DNA from: Ferruginivarius sediminum | GTDB taxonomy: Bacteria; Pseudomonadota; Alphaproteobacteria; Kiloniellales; Rhodovibrionaceae | DNA length: 64,000 nt | Reading direction: 5' to 3' | NCBI RefSeq assembly: GCF_003344765.1 | Contig: NZ_QPMH01000001.1 | Coordinates: forward strand, 124,001-188,000 | In this document: positions 17,670-27,435 of the stretch, in pieces | Layout: each line of letters starts with the position of its first letter | Numbering within the stretch: position 1 is the first letter of the stretch | Position numbers and translations under genes: made by a program | Notes under the pieces: model-generated | The model's input: the letters and a program-made list of their open reading frames with translations, nothing else | What the model was told of the DNA's origin: nothing | Databases searched by the model: none

Positions 17670-19595
17670 ATGGCATCGCAAACAAAAACCCCGCTGCTGG
17701 ACCGAGTCGAGACACCCGCCGACCTGCGGCGACTGAAGGAGGGAGATCTTCGGCAACTGGCCGACGAGCTTCGCGCGGAGATGATCGACGCCGTCTCGGT
17801 CACGGGCGGGCATCTTGGCGCCGGTCTCGGCGTGGTCGAGTTGACGGTGGCGCTGCACTATATCTTCGAGACGCCCGACGATAAGCTGATCTGGGACGTT
17901 AGCCATCAGTGCTACCCGCACAAGATCCTCACTGGACGGCGCGACCGGATCCGCACCTTGCGCCAGGGCGGCGGGCTGTCCGGTTTCACCAGCCGCAAGG
18001 AAAGCGAATACGACCCCTTCGGCGCGGCGCACTCCTCCACCTCGATCTCGGCGGGGCTCGGCTATGCCGTGGCCCGTGATCTCGCGGGGCGACGCAATCA
18101 CGTCATCAGCGTGATCGGCGACGGCGCCATGTCGGCGGGCATGGCCTACGAGGCGATGAACAACGCGGGCGCCATGCACTCGCGGCTGATCGTCATCCTG
18201 AACGACAACGACATGTCGATCGCCCCGGCGGTCGGCGCGATGAGCGCGTACCTCTCGCGCACGATCTCCTCGCGGCCCTACCGCTCGGTGCGCCACGTGG
18301 CGCGGGAGCTGTCGCGGCAGTTCCCCAAGCCTTTCCAGCTTGCCGCCCGGCGGGCGGAAGAGTACGCGCGCGGCCTGCTGACCGGGGGCACGCTGTTCGA
18401 GGAGCTGGGCTTCTACTACGTGGGTCCGATCGACGGCCACAACCTGGAGCATCTGCTGCCGGTGCTGAAGAACGTCCGCGACGCCGAGGGCGATGGGCCC
18501 ATCCTGATCCACTGCGTCACGCAGAAGGGCAAGGGCTACAAGCCGGCCGAGGGTGCGGCGGACAAGTATCATGGCGTCGCCAAGTTCGACGTCGTCACCG
18601 GCAAGCAAAGCAAGCCGACGCCGAAAGCACCCAGCTATACCAGCGTCTTCGCCGACAGTCTTATCAAAGAGGCCGAAGAAGACGACAGGATCGTCGCGGT
18701 GACGGCGGCGATGCCCGGCGGCACCGGCATCGACAAATTCAAGGACCGCTTTCCAGCCCGCGCCTTCGACGTCGGCATCGCCGAGCAGCATGCCGTCACC
18801 TTCTGCGGCGGTCTGGCCTGCGACGGCTACAAGCCCTTCGCGACGATCTACTCGACGTTCCTGCAGCGCGCCTACGACCAGGTCGTCCACGATATCGCCA
18901 TCCAGAGCCTGCCGGTGCGCTTCGCCATCGACCGCGCGGGGATGGTCGGCGCTGACGGCGTGACGCACCAGGGATCCTACGACATCGCTTATCTTGGCAC
19001 GCTGCCGGGTTTCGTCCTGATGGCGGCGGCGGACGAGGCCGAGCTTGTGCACATGGTCGCGACCGCCGCGCGGATCGACGACCGACCCAGCGCCTTCCGC
19101 TATCCGCGGGGCGAGGGGCTTGGCGTCGAGATGCCGGAACGCGGGACGCCGCTGGAGATCGGCAAGGGGCGGATCGTGCGCGAAGGCACCAAGGTGGCGA
19201 TCCTGTCCTACGGCGCCCGTCTGGGCGAGGCGGTGAAGGCGGCGGACGACCTCGCCGCGCGTGGCCTGTCGACGACGGTTGCCGATGCCCGCTTCGCCAA
19301 GCCGCTGGACGAGGAGCTGGTGCGCCGGCTGGCGCGGGAGCACGAGGTCCTGATTACGCTGGAGGAAGGTGCCGTCGGCGGTTTCGCCGCCTATGTGCTA
19401 CAGCATCTGGCAACCACGGGGATGCTTGACGCCGGCCTGAAACTGCGGCCGATGACGCTGCCCGACCGCTTCATCGATCATGGCAAGCCCTATGACCAAT
19501 ATGAGGAAGCGGGCTTGAACGCGCGGCACATCGTGGCGCAGGCGCTGCAGGCGCTAGGCTACAACGATGACGTGGTATCCTCGGTCAGCGCCTGA
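17670..19595 (+). CDS. dxs: 1-deoxy-D-xylulose-5-phosphate synthase
   Basis: A 641-residue thiamine-diphosphate enzyme, full length for Dxs. It condenses pyruvate and glyceraldehyde 3-phosphate in the committing step of the MEP pathway. Visible marks are the start [30 protein letters not shown], the ThDP motif [23 protein letters not shown] and the transketolase pyrimidine-domain [12 protein letters not shown]. It ends the ispH-hpnH-dxs unit and converges on hpnM. Placing both the first and last MEP enzymes here suggests that isoprenoid supply is co-expressed with hopanoid assembly. Its cofactor is made by the riboswitch-controlled thi operon about 8 kb away. Confidence 0.98.
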   Translation: MASQTKTPLLDRVETPADLRRLKEGDLRQLADELRAEMIDAVSVTGGHLGAGLGVVELTVALHYIFETPDDKLIWDVSHQCYPHKILTGRRDRIRTLRQGGGLSGFTSRKESEYDPFGAAHSSTSISAGLGYAVARDLAGRRNHVISVIGDGAMSAGMAYEAMNNAGAMHSRLIVILNDNDMSIAPAVGAMSAYLSRTISSRPYRSVRHVARELSRQFPKPFQLAARRAEEYARGLLTGGTLFEELGFYYVGPIDGHNLEHLLPVLKNVRDAEGDGPILIHCVTQKGKGYKPAEGAADKYHGVAKFDVVTGKQSKPTPKAPSYTSVFADSLIKEAEEDDRIVAVTAAMPGGTGIDKFKDRFPARAFDVGIAEQHAVTFCGGLACDGYKPFATIYSTFLQRAYDQVVHDIAIQSLPVRFAIDRAGMVGADGVTHQGSYDIAYLGTLPGFVLMAAADEAELVHMVATAARIDDRPSAFRYPRGEGLGVEMPERGTPLEIGKGRIVREGTKVAILSYGARLGEAVKAADDLAARGLSTTVADARFAKPLDEELVRRLAREHEVLITLEEGAVGGFAAYVLQHLATTGMLDAGLKLRPMTLPDRFIDHGKPYDQYEEAGLNARHIVAQALQALGYNDDVVSSVSA

Positions 19596-19614
19596 GGCGG
19601 GGAGACGCCAGGGG

Positions 19615-20259
19615 CTATTCGCCCGCCGCGCCCGCTTTGAGGCTGGCGATCTTGCTCTTGAGTCGCTTTATCAAAGCCGGGAAACCGTCGCGCTCGATGA
19701 TGCTGGTGTACTCGGCGCGCTTGGCCGCCACCTCGGAGTATTTGCCGGCAAGGTAGACGTCCACCACCCGCCAGCTGTTGTCGAACTGTCGCACAAGGTA
19801 ATCGATGGATACGCTGTCGCCGGCCGGCTTCACGATTCGGGTGGGAACCAGCTTGGTGCCGCGCGGGCCGTCACGGGGGGCGAGAACCTCGAAGCTTTGT
19901 CCGGAATACCCGTCGAAGCGGGCGGCGAAAGTGGCCGTGCTCATGCGGCCGAACTGCTCCACGAAGCTCTGCTGCTCCGCCTCGCTCAATTCGCGCCAGT
20001 GGCGGCCGGCCGAGAGCCGGGCCATAAGCTCGAAGTTGAAGACGTCGGGCATCACTTCTGAAAGCTTATCGAGGCGGCCTTCGAAGCCCAGCGTGTCGGC
20101 GTTCTTCATCGCCTCCAAAAGAGTTGCCGTCAGCCGTTCCACCGGCGCGGAGGGTGACGTCTGGGCATCCTGCGCGCGGACTGGGTCGGTGGTCGACGCA
20201 AGTGCGAGGGCGAGGGCAAGGGCGAGGGCGATCGGCAATCGGACGTTGAAATCGAGCAT
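19615..20259 (-). CDS. hpnM: Hopanoid-associated MlaC/Ttg2D-like periplasmic protein HpnM
   Basis: A 214-residue exported protein. Residues 1-29 are a signal peptide with an unusually regular Ala-Leu core and a VRA/QD cleavage region. The rest matches the MlaC/Ttg2D (toluene tolerance) fold of periplasmic phospholipid carriers: FNFELMARLSAGRHWRELS, the QQSFVEQFGRMST helix and the C-terminal DGFPALIKRLKSKI. It is transcribed leftwards, converging on dxs and diverging from hpnN over about 110 bases. HpnM is presumed to carry hopanoids across the periplasm in concert with HpnN. The ATG at 20259 follows CAGGAG; a longer frame from 20292 is rejected. Confidence 0.9.
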   Translation of the reverse strand: MLDFNVRLPIALALALALALASTTDPVRAQDAQTSPSAPVERLTATLLEAMKNADTLGFEGRLDKLSEVMPDVFNFELMARLSAGRHWRELSEAEQQSFVEQFGRMSTATFAARFDGYSGQSFEVLAPRDGPRGTKLVPTRIVKPAGDSVSIDYLVRQFDNSWRVVDVYLAGKYSEVAAKRAEYTSIIERDGFPALIKRLKSKIASLKAGAAGE

Positions 20260-20367
20260 CGTACCACTCCTGCCGGCAATTCCTGACGGCAATCGGTTCG
20301 GCGCACAGCCTTCAGCCGCGTTGCCCGATATTTGCAGATGGCGATGCCCGGGCGGCAGGACAAGCCG
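20260..20367. promoter_or_regulatory. Shared divergent promoter region of hpnM and hpnN
   Basis: Only about 108 bases separate the outward-reading hpnM and hpnN genes. CAGGAG serves hpnM and GGCAGGAC serves hpnN (ATG 20368). Promoter hexamers could not be fixed. The arrangement would let one regulator set both periplasmic carrier and inner-membrane exporter. Confidence 0.45.
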
Positions 20368-22965
20368 ATGACGGGTCGACTGTCAGGGCTGTGCCCAAGG
20401 TTCTTCGGCGCTTGGGTGAGGACCGTTCAACGGCGGCGGTGGCTCGTGCTGCTGGCGGCGGCGCTGCTGACCGTGCTGGCGGTGGTGGCCTGCGCGCGCC
20501 TGGGCATCTCCACGAACACCGTGGACATGATCTCGCCGGAGGTGCCGTTCAGACAGCATGCCAAGGCATATAACGCTGCCTTTCCGCAGCTGGACAATAC
20601 TATCGTGGCCGTCGTGGATGCACCCACACCGGAGGGCGCCGACCATCTGGCCGCTGCGCTGGCGCAGCGCGCCGTTAGAATGCCCAGCGTGCGCGAGGTC
20701 TATCTGCCCGGCGGCGGTATGCTGCGAAGCCACGCGCTGCTTTATCTCTCGCAGGAAAGGCTGGCGGCCCTGGTGAAGCGGTTGGCGGAGGCGGAGCCGC
20801 TGCTGGCCACGCTTTCGCATTCGCCAAACATGCAAGGCTTGGCCGACATCCTGGCGCTGGCGGCCGAACGAGGCGCCGATGGGGAGATGGCGGGCCTCGA
20901 CCGCCTGCTGCGCGAGATGGCGCGAACCGCCGACGTCGGACCCGGCGCCCCGGCTGCGGCGTTGTCCTGGCAATCCCTGCTGACGCCCGAGGGGAGCGAG
21001 GGGGTGAGTCGGACGCGGCGTTTCGTGGTGCTGCATCCGAAGCTCGACTTCACACGCCTGAAACCGGCGGCAGCGGCCATCGCGGCGGTGCGCACGGCCG
21101 CGAACGACCTTCAGGCGGATGCGGGTGCCGGCAGCCGGATCCGGCTCACCGGCGAAGCCGTGATCGAGCATCAGGAGCTTGAGACCGTGGAGGCGGGCGG
21201 CAGCCGGGCAGCACTGCTATCGTTGTTCGCGGTGTCCATCATCCTGCTGACAGGCTTTCGCGCACCGCGGCTGGCGGCGGCAAGTCTGGTGACGCTGATC
21301 GCCGGCCTTGTCTGGACGGCTGGACTGGCGGCGGTGACCGTGGGCGATCTGAACCTGATCTCAGTCGCCTTCGCCGTATTGTTCCTGGGCCTTGGTATCG
21401 ACTTCTGCATTCACTTCGCCCTGCGCTACCGGGAGGAGCGGCGGGCGGGCACCGCCGCGGCACTGGAGGCCGCCGGTCGCGGTGTCGGCTGTGCCTTGCT
21501 GCTGAGTGCGCTCTGCGCCGCCCTGGGCTTTTTGTCGTTCCTGCCGACATCCTATCGCGGGCTGGCCGAACTGGGTCTGATTTCCGCGCTTGGCATGTTT
21601 GTCGCGGTAGTCGCCAGCCTGACGGTCCTGCCCGCGCTGCTGGCGATCTGGCAGCCACGGCACGGGCGAGCGGAGCCGCCGCGCCTCGTGGCGCGTGAAC
21701 GGGACTTCGTCGCCCGTCATGGACGGAAGGTACTGGCCGTGGCGGCCGTTGCGGGTCTGGTCGGGCTGATGATCGCGCCCACGCTCAACTTCGATTTCAA
21801 TCCGATGAACCTCCGCGACCCCGAGACCTCATCAATCATAACTTTCAACGACTTGGCATCTGATGTTCAGACTTCGCCGTATGCGGTAAATGTCCTCGCC
21901 GACGATCCGGGGGCGGCGGAACGGATCGCGGCGGAATTCCGCGCGGCTGGCGGCTTCGGCTCCGTGCGCACTCTCGACAGCTTCGTACCCAAGACGCAGG
22001 ACGCAAAGCTGCGGATGTTGGAGGATGCCGCGTTCTTCCTCGCCCCTATCCTTGCGCGACCAGCGGAGGCGCCATCGCTATCGCCCGATGCACGTGCAGA
22101 CGCCTACAGGGATCTGATCGCCGCCGCCTCCAAGCTTGGCGAGGGCGAAGGCGAGGTGGCGGCGGCCGCGCGCGAGCTGCGGGCAAGCCTCCTGGCGTCC
22201 GGGGAATCGCCCGACCTTGCGGCTATCGAAACGCGCTGGACAGCATATCTGCCCGATACCCTGAATTTCCTGACGGAAGCGCTTTCGGCCGGGCCGCTGA
22301 CGCGGGCGGACCTGCCGGACGACTTACGGCAACGTTGGATCGGCGTCGATGGGCGCGCGCGCGTCGAGGTCCGGCCTTCGGCGGCGATAACCGGAAACGG
22401 CGATATTCGCCGCTTTGCCGAGCGGGCGCAAAGCATCGACAGCGCGGCAACCGGCGCGCCGATCGTTATTCAGGAAGCCTCGAAGGCGGTGGTCGGCGCC
22501 TTCAAGGAGGCGACGCTCTATGCACTGCTGGCAATCGTCCTGCTGCTGGCTGTGGCGCTGGGCCGTGTCCTGGATGTCGTGCTGACGCTTGCGCCGCTGG
22601 CCCTGGCGGCCGTATTGACGGTGGCGACAGCGGCACTTGTGGGTATACCGCTGAACTTCGCCAATGTGATCGTCCTGCCGCTGTTGATGGGACTGGGGGT
22701 CAGCAGTGGTATCCACCTCGTTCTCCGAGCCAGGGATGTTGCGCGCATCGACGAGATTTTCACCACCTCCACGCCGCGTGCCGTGCTTCTGAGCGTACTG
22801 ACAACCCTCGCGTCCTTCGGGACTCTGATGGTGTCCGATCATCGCGGGATGAGCAGCATGGGCGCGCTTCTCACCATCGCAATCGCGTTTACCCTGCTGT
22901 CCGTCCTGGTGGTGCTGCCGTGCCTGCTTGCACAGGTGAAGTCGCCGCGTATGCGAGGATTATGA
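20368..22965 (+). CDS. hpnN: Hopanoid RND/MMPL-type transporter HpnN
   Basis: About 865 residues, an inner-membrane RND-superfamily transporter of the HpnN type that moves hopanoids to the outer membrane. One transmembrane helix follows the basic N-terminus. A large periplasmic domain contains LGISTNTVDMISPEVPF. A block of about five helices follows, including VAFAVLFLGLGIDFCIHFAL with the acidic Asp expected for proton coupling. The second half repeats the plan and holds VIVLPLLMGLGVSSGIHLVL. The start is uncertain: ATG 20368 has AGGA nine bases before it; ATGs at 20338 and 20344 and a TTG at 20332 are in frame without a good site. Divergent from hpnM, followed by hpnB. Confidence 0.95.
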   Translation: MTGRLSGLCPRFFGAWVRTVQRRRWLVLLAAALLTVLAVVACARLGISTNTVDMISPEVPFRQHAKAYNAAFPQLDNTIVAVVDAPTPEGADHLAAALAQRAVRMPSVREVYLPGGGMLRSHALLYLSQERLAALVKRLAEAEPLLATLSHSPNMQGLADILALAAERGADGEMAGLDRLLREMARTADVGPGAPAAALSWQSLLTPEGSEGVSRTRRFVVLHPKLDFTRLKPAAAAIAAVRTAANDLQADAGAGSRIRLTGEAVIEHQELETVEAGGSRAALLSLFAVSIILLTGFRAPRLAAASLVTLIAGLVWTAGLAAVTVGDLNLISVAFAVLFLGLGIDFCIHFALRYREERRAGTAAALEAAGRGVGCALLLSALCAALGFLSFLPTSYRGLAELGLISALGMFVAVVASLTVLPALLAIWQPRHGRAEPPRLVARERDFVARHGRKVLAVAAVAGLVGLMIAPTLNFDFNPMNLRDPETSSIITFNDLASDVQTSPYAVNVLADDPGAAERIAAEFRAAGGFGSVRTLDSFVPKTQDAKLRMLEDAAFFLAPILARPAEAPSLSPDARADAYRDLIAAASKLGEGEGEVAAAARELRASLLASGESPDLAAIETRWTAYLPDTLNFLTEALSAGPLTRADLPDDLRQRWIGVDGRARVEVRPSAAITGNGDIRRFAERAQSIDSAATGAPIVIQEASKAVVGAFKEATLYALLAIVLLLAVALGRVLDVVLTLAPLALAAVLTVATAALVGIPLNFANVIVLPLLMGLGVSSGIHLVLRARDVARIDEIFTTSTPRAVLLSVLTTLASFGTLMVSDHRGMSSMGALLTIAIAFTLLSVLVVLPCLLAQVKSPRMRGL

Positions 22966-23078
22966 ATATTTGGTATGTAATGGTGGAACGGCTGTATTCA
23001 CGAGATCAATCCGTGCGCAGATTCCATCTTCGTGACCTACAGTATCGCGCTCTCGCCGCTGTTTTGATGGCGGTCTAG
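22962..23078 (+). CDS. Possible 38-residue ORF overlapping the hpnN stop
   Basis: An ATG inside the hpnN stop codon (ATGA overlap) opens a 38-codon frame beginning MNIWYVMVERLYSRDQ and ending in AALAAVLMAV-like hydrophobic residues before TAG. A GAGG lies three bases before the ATG, too close for an ideal site. It fills most of the 138-base hpnN-hpnB gap. No family is known and it may be chance. Confidence 0.2.
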   Translation: MNIWYVMVERLYSRDQSVRRFHLRDLQYRALAAVLMAV

Positions 23079-23103
23079 CGCCTGCCTCGGAGAATACCGC
23101 GTA

Positions 23104-24303
23104 ATGCAGCTTGCTCTGACGGTTCTGAGCGGTCTGGCGGTCCTGGTCTGGGTCTATCTGCTCGTCGGACACGGTCAATTCTGGCGCACGCGCGAATGGC
23201 TGCCGCAAGCCGTGCAGCTTGTGCACTGGCCGGCAGTCGCGGTGCTGGTTCCGGCCCGCGATGAAGCGGAAACGATAGAGCGGACGGTTCACAGTATCCT
23301 GGGGCAGGACTATCCGGGCCGGCTTACCCTGACGGTCGTCGATGACCAGAGCAGCGACGGAACGGCGCATGTCGCCCGAAACGCGGCGGAAGCCATTGGC
23401 GCTGGCAACCGCCTCACAGTGGTGGAGGGCGACACGCCACCACCAGGGTGGACCGGTAAGATCTGGGCGATGGAGCAAGGCTGGCGATGGATATCCGCGT
23501 CCGACGGCGCACAGCGCTGGCTGTGGTTGACGGACGCGGATATCGCGCATCCGCCGGATACCTTGCGCCGCCTTGTCGCGAAGGGGGAGGAGAGCGACCG
23601 CGACCTCGTTTCGTTGATGGTGCGGCTTGTCGCGGAAGGCGGATGGGCACGGCTCTTGATCCCGCCGTTCGTGTATTTTTTCCGCCAGCTTTTCCCCTTC
23701 GCCTGGGTGAACGATCCGAAGCGCGGCACCGCCGCTGCGGCGGGCGGCTGCATGCTTGTCCGAAGGGACGCATTTATGGCGGCGGGCGGCTTCGCGGCGT
23801 TCGCGGGGTGCATTATCGACGATTGCGCGCTTGCCACCGCCATCAAACGCCGTGGGAGGCCACACGGTGGGTGGATATGGCTTGGCCTCAGCGACGGATC
23901 GCTCAGTCTCCGGCCCTATTGCGGCTTGGCCGGCATCTGGCGGATGGTGACGCGAAGCGCCTATGCGCAGCTCCGATTCTCGCCGTGGCTGCTGCTGGGT
24001 ACGGTCCTGGCGATGGGCTTGGTGTATCTCGCGGGCCCGGCTATCGTCTTGAGCTTTCCCTGGCATGGCAATGTCCCGGCACTCGGCGGCGGGCTGGCGG
24101 CCTGGGGTCTGATGGCGATCAGTATCCTCCCGGTGCTGCGCGTCTATCGTCAGACATCGCTTTGGAGCCTTGCACTGCCACTGACGGCGTTGCTGTACAC
24201 CGTCATGACCATCGGCTCGGCACGAGCCTATCTTGCTGGCCGTGGCGGGTGGTGGAAAGGGCGCTCCCAAGCTGTCCGTCATTCCGCTGTCACAGAACGA
24301 TAA
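23104..24303 (+). CDS. hpnB: Hopanoid-associated family 2 glycosyltransferase HpnB
   Basis: A 399-residue membrane-bound GT2 enzyme. Residues 1-24 form a transmembrane helix. The catalytic domain starts at AVAVLVPARDEAETIE (about residue 45), with the nucleotide-binding DDQSSDGT and the acidic WLTDADIAHPP near 140-150. CIIDDCALATAIKRRGR supplies the acceptor-side acidic pair. Three or four transmembrane helices close the protein. HpnB is found in hopanoid clusters and is assigned by synteny; its sugar donor and acceptor are not firmly known. It lies between hpnN and shc in the same direction. Confidence 0.93.
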   Translation: MQLALTVLSGLAVLVWVYLLVGHGQFWRTREWLPQAVQLVHWPAVAVLVPARDEAETIERTVHSILGQDYPGRLTLTVVDDQSSDGTAHVARNAAEAIGAGNRLTVVEGDTPPPGWTGKIWAMEQGWRWISASDGAQRWLWLTDADIAHPPDTLRRLVAKGEESDRDLVSLMVRLVAEGGWARLLIPPFVYFFRQLFPFAWVNDPKRGTAAAAGGCMLVRRDAFMAAGGFAAFAGCIIDDCALATAIKRRGRPHGGWIWLGLSDGSLSLRPYCGLAGIWRMVTRSAYAQLRFSPWLLLGTVLAMGLVYLAGPAIVLSFPWHGNVPALGGGLAAWGLMAISILPVLRVYRQTSLWSLALPLTALLYTVMTIGSARAYLAGRGGWWKGRSQAVRHSAVTER

Positions 24304-24463
24304 CGGATCGTCACAAAAATCGGCGGATTTGTCGCAGTGCGACAGTATTCGCGCAAACTTGATCTGCGTCCTCTTGCTGGAAACCTGGGGATTCCTCTAA
24401 CTTTGTGGGCCGATCAATCGGATAAGTACCAGCGTTGCGGCGGCCTGTGAAAAAGAGGCACGG

Positions 24464-26449
24464 ATGCGATTTAAGGCGTCTGACAGCGTCGCGGAGAGTG
24501 CGGACGGCGGCAATGCCGGATCCGCCAAGAGCGAGAGCGACCGGCTGGGAGCTGTCGACGCGCTCATCCGCCGGGCGGGCGCCGCATTGCGGGAACGACA
24601 GCAGCCCGACGGCCACTGGGTGTTCGAGTTCGAGGCCGACGCGACGATCCCGGCCGAGTACATCCTGCTCCGCCATTTCCTGGGCGAGCCCGATGCCGGG
24701 AAGGAAGCGAAGACAGGCCGTTACCTGCGCCGCATCCAGAGGGACGACGGCGGTTGGCCGCTATTCGAGGACGGCGCCGCGGACGTCTCCGCCACCGTAA
24801 AGGCATACTACGCCCTGAAACTCATCGGTGACGATCCCGAAGCATCGCATATGGCGCGGGCTCGCGCGCACGTCCTGAAACGGGGTGGCGCGGCGCGGGC
24901 CAATGTCTTTACCCGCATCACACTGGCGCTGTTCGAGCAGGTACCCTGGCGCGCGGTGCCGACGATGCCGGCGGAGATCATGCTGCTGCCGCGCTGGTTC
25001 CCGTTCCACCTGGAAAAGGTGTCATATTGGTCGCGCACCGTCATCGCGCCGCTGGCGGTCCTGATGTCGCTGAAGCCGAAAGCACGCAATCCGCGAGGCG
25101 TGAATATCCGCGAACTGTTCGTGACACCACCGGAAAAGGAGCGCGACTATATCGACAACCCCACTGGCGGCACCGTCGGCAGCGTCTTCGTCGGCCTGGA
25201 CAAGGCGGTGAAGGTGATCGACTCCCATATGCCGGGCGCCGTGCGTCGGCGCGCGATCGATGCCGCGATGGACTTCATCAAGCCGCGCCTTAACGGCGAG
25301 GACGGCCTTGGCGGCATCTTCCCTGCGATGGCGAATGCCGTGATGGCGTTCGACGCACTTGGGTATCCCCCGGACGACCCGGATGTGGCGACCGCCCGGG
25401 CAGCGGTGGAGAAACTTCTGCTCGACCGGGGCGACGAGCTGTACTGCCAGCCCTGCCTGTCGCCTGTCTGGGACACCTCGCTCGCCATTCATGCCATGCT
25501 GGAGGCGGAGGATGCGGCCTCGCGCCAGGCGGCGAAGGCGGCCTGTGACTGGCTGGTCGCGCGCGAGGTGACGAACGTGAAGGGGGACTGGGCAATCCGT
25601 CGGCCGGAGTTGCGGCCGTCCGGCTGGGCGTTTCAGTACCGGAACGACTATTATCCGGACCTGGACGATACCGCTGTCGTAGTGATGGCGCTGCAACGCC
25701 TGGATCCCGAGGGCTACCGCGAGGTGATCGAGCGGGCCAGCCGATGGATCGTCGGCATGCAAAGCAGCAACGGCGGATGGGGCGCCTTCGACGTCGACAA
25801 CACCTATTACTACCTGAATCACATTCCCTTCGCCGATCACGGTGCCCTTCTGGACCCACCGACCGCCGATGTCAGCGCACGCTGCCTGGGTATGATGCTG
25901 CAACTGGGCTATGACACCGATCATCCCGCCGTGCGGAAGGCGGTCGACTTCCTGCTTGACGAGCAGGAGCCGGACGGGTCGTGGTACGGTCGCTGGGGCG
26001 TCAACTATGTCTATGGCACTTGGTCGGTGCTGAATGCCCTCAACGCCGCCGGCTTCCAGCCCGATCATCCGGCGATGCATCGGGCGGCGGCGTTTCTGCT
26101 GGCCTCGCAGCGCGCCGACGGCGGCTGGGGCGAGGACTGCGCCACCTACTGGGACGCGTGTCGGGGCGAGTCACTTGAGGGCACGCCCTCGCAAACTGCC
26201 TGGGCATTGATGGGCCTGATGGCGGCGGGACAGGTGGAGAGCGAGGCGGTGCAACGCGGCGTGGACTACTTGGTGGCGCAGCCGCTTGATGGCGCCAACT
26301 GGCGCGAGCGACTGTGGACCGGCGTCGGCTTCCCGCGTGTTTTCTACCTCAAGTACCACGGCTACAGCAGTTACTTCCCGCTTTGGGCCCTGGCGCGTTA
26401 CCGCAACTTGATGCGCAGCAACGACCGCCGGGTACGGCACGCGATTTGA
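24464..26449 (+). CDS. shc: Squalene-hopene cyclase
   Basis: A 661-residue class II terpene cyclase that converts squalene to hopene/diplopterol on the inner membrane. The protonating DXDDTA motif is DLDDTA at residues 399-404. Several QW repeats are visible (for example QQPDGHWVFE near residue 46, SSNGGWGAFDVDN and QRADGGWGED). The length fits bacterial Shc. The first 25 residues are polar and not conserved. A 160-base gap before it may hold its own promoter. It ends in a TTGA overlap with hpnG, so the cyclase and the side-chain hydrolase are coupled. Confidence 0.98.
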   Translation: MRFKASDSVAESADGGNAGSAKSESDRLGAVDALIRRAGAALRERQQPDGHWVFEFEADATIPAEYILLRHFLGEPDAGKEAKTGRYLRRIQRDDGGWPLFEDGAADVSATVKAYYALKLIGDDPEASHMARARAHVLKRGGAARANVFTRITLALFEQVPWRAVPTMPAEIMLLPRWFPFHLEKVSYWSRTVIAPLAVLMSLKPKARNPRGVNIRELFVTPPEKERDYIDNPTGGTVGSVFVGLDKAVKVIDSHMPGAVRRRAIDAAMDFIKPRLNGEDGLGGIFPAMANAVMAFDALGYPPDDPDVATARAAVEKLLLDRGDELYCQPCLSPVWDTSLAIHAMLEAEDAASRQAAKAACDWLVAREVTNVKGDWAIRRPELRPSGWAFQYRNDYYPDLDDTAVVVMALQRLDPEGYREVIERASRWIVGMQSSNGGWGAFDVDNTYYYLNHIPFADHGALLDPPTADVSARCLGMMLQLGYDTDHPAVRKAVDFLLDEQEPDGSWYGRWGVNYVYGTWSVLNALNAAGFQPDHPAMHRAAAFLLASQRADGGWGEDCATYWDACRGESLEGTPSQTAWALMGLMAAGQVESEAVQRGVDYLVAQPLDGANWRERLWTGVGFPRVFYLKYHGYSSYFPLWALARYRNLMRSNDRRVRHAI

Positions 26450-27105
26450 CCCGCTTCGCGATCCTCGTCGGACTGGCGAGCGAGGCGGCAGTCGTCCATG
26501 CCGCCGCGCGAGGAGCCGGGCATCGCCTGAACGTCGCCGTGAGCGGCGCGGACGCGGCCCGCGCGCATTGGGAGGCCGGCCATCTCACGCGCGCGGCGCC
26601 CGATTTGATGGTGAGCCTCGGGCTGGCAGGCGGGCTGGATGTCGCTCTTACGCCAGGCACTCTCCTTGTTGCCGACGCCGTCATTGCGCCCGATGGCAAG
26701 CGGATGCTCACCGACACCGGTTGGACGGCACATCTGCGCGACCGCATTGCTGGCGCGGCGGCGGGCGATATCCTTGGCGCCGACGCCCCCGTGCTGAGCG
26801 CATCGGAGAAGGAGATGCTGGCGCGCGTCTCCGGCGCCTCCGCCGTCGATATGGAAAGTCACGCATTGGCAAGGGCGGCTCACGATGCCGGAATCCCCTT
26901 CGTCGTTCTGCGGGCCGTCTGCGACCCCGCCCGACGCACCCTACCGGGTGCCTTCCTCGAAATGCTGGACTCCGAGGGGCGGCTCCGCTGGGGAGCCTTG
27001 CCTGCTGTCCTGCGGCGTCCGGGGCCGGCGTTCACCTTATGGCGCGACAGCCGGGCCGGTCGTGTCGCTTTGGCCCGGGCGGCCGTCGCGCTTCTATCCG
27101 TCTAG
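26446..27105 (+). CDS. hpnG: Hopanoid-associated nucleosidase/phosphorylase HpnG
   Basis: A 219-residue member of the purine nucleosidase/phosphorylase fold. HpnG removes adenine from adenosylhopane to give ribosyl- or phosphoribosylhopane, the step after HpnH. LVGLASEAAVV at the start, SLGLAGGLD, and the C-terminal SAVDMESHALARAA (with the ribose-binding Met-Glu) and LRAVCDPA are the family signature. The start is a TTG at 26446, inside the shc stop codon (TTGA overlap); it gives the family N-terminus and no ATG is nearby. A longer frame from 26314 lies inside shc and is rejected. Confidence 0.93.
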   Translation: MTRFAILVGLASEAAVVHAAARGAGHRLNVAVSGADAARAHWEAGHLTRAAPDLMVSLGLAGGLDVALTPGTLLVADAVIAPDGKRMLTDTGWTAHLRDRIAGAAAGDILGADAPVLSASEKEMLARVSGASAVDMESHALARAAHDAGIPFVVLRAVCDPARRTLPGAFLEMLDSEGRLRWGALPAVLRRPGPAFTLWRDSRAGRVALARAAVALLSV

Positions 27106-27435
27106 TTGGACCTGCAAGCCTTTCAAAAGGACAATCCTTATACGGACGCATTGTCGGAGACACATATTCATTTGGTTGAATATGAAAGTTTTCTGTCTCA
27201 TTATGAGCAAGAGAACCTGACGAGGATTCGGTGTCCGATGGTTGACGCGGAACTCAGTCCAAGTCCATCCGAACGGATCGAGTACTCGAATCCTGGTCGG
27301 GCGGAAGCGAGGACAAAGGATGTTCTGGCCGCCGTCCAGCCGACAGGTGGCGCGCCTTCCCGTATGCAGCCGTCAGCGCGAGGAATTGTCTGATGTCGGG
27401 ATGCGCGCTCGCCGCGCAAGCGGGAGAAGGCACAG
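27106..27435. other. Gene-free region after hpnG
   Basis: A weak 95-codon frame begins with a TTG directly after the hpnG stop (27106-27393), but it lacks a ribosome-binding site and loses all conservation-like pattern after a few codons, so it is not called. The first 110 bases are moderately A/T-rich (ACATATTCATTTGGTTGAAT) and may hold a promoter for the next gene. Confidence 0.4.

Noticed and set aside
17547..19343. 598-codon open frame on the minus strand
   Set aside because: Antisense shadow of dxs; composition is Arg/Asp/Val-rich as expected for such a shadow.
27106..27393. 95-codon frame after hpnG
   Set aside because: TTG start with no ribosome-binding site, no structured or family-like pattern.
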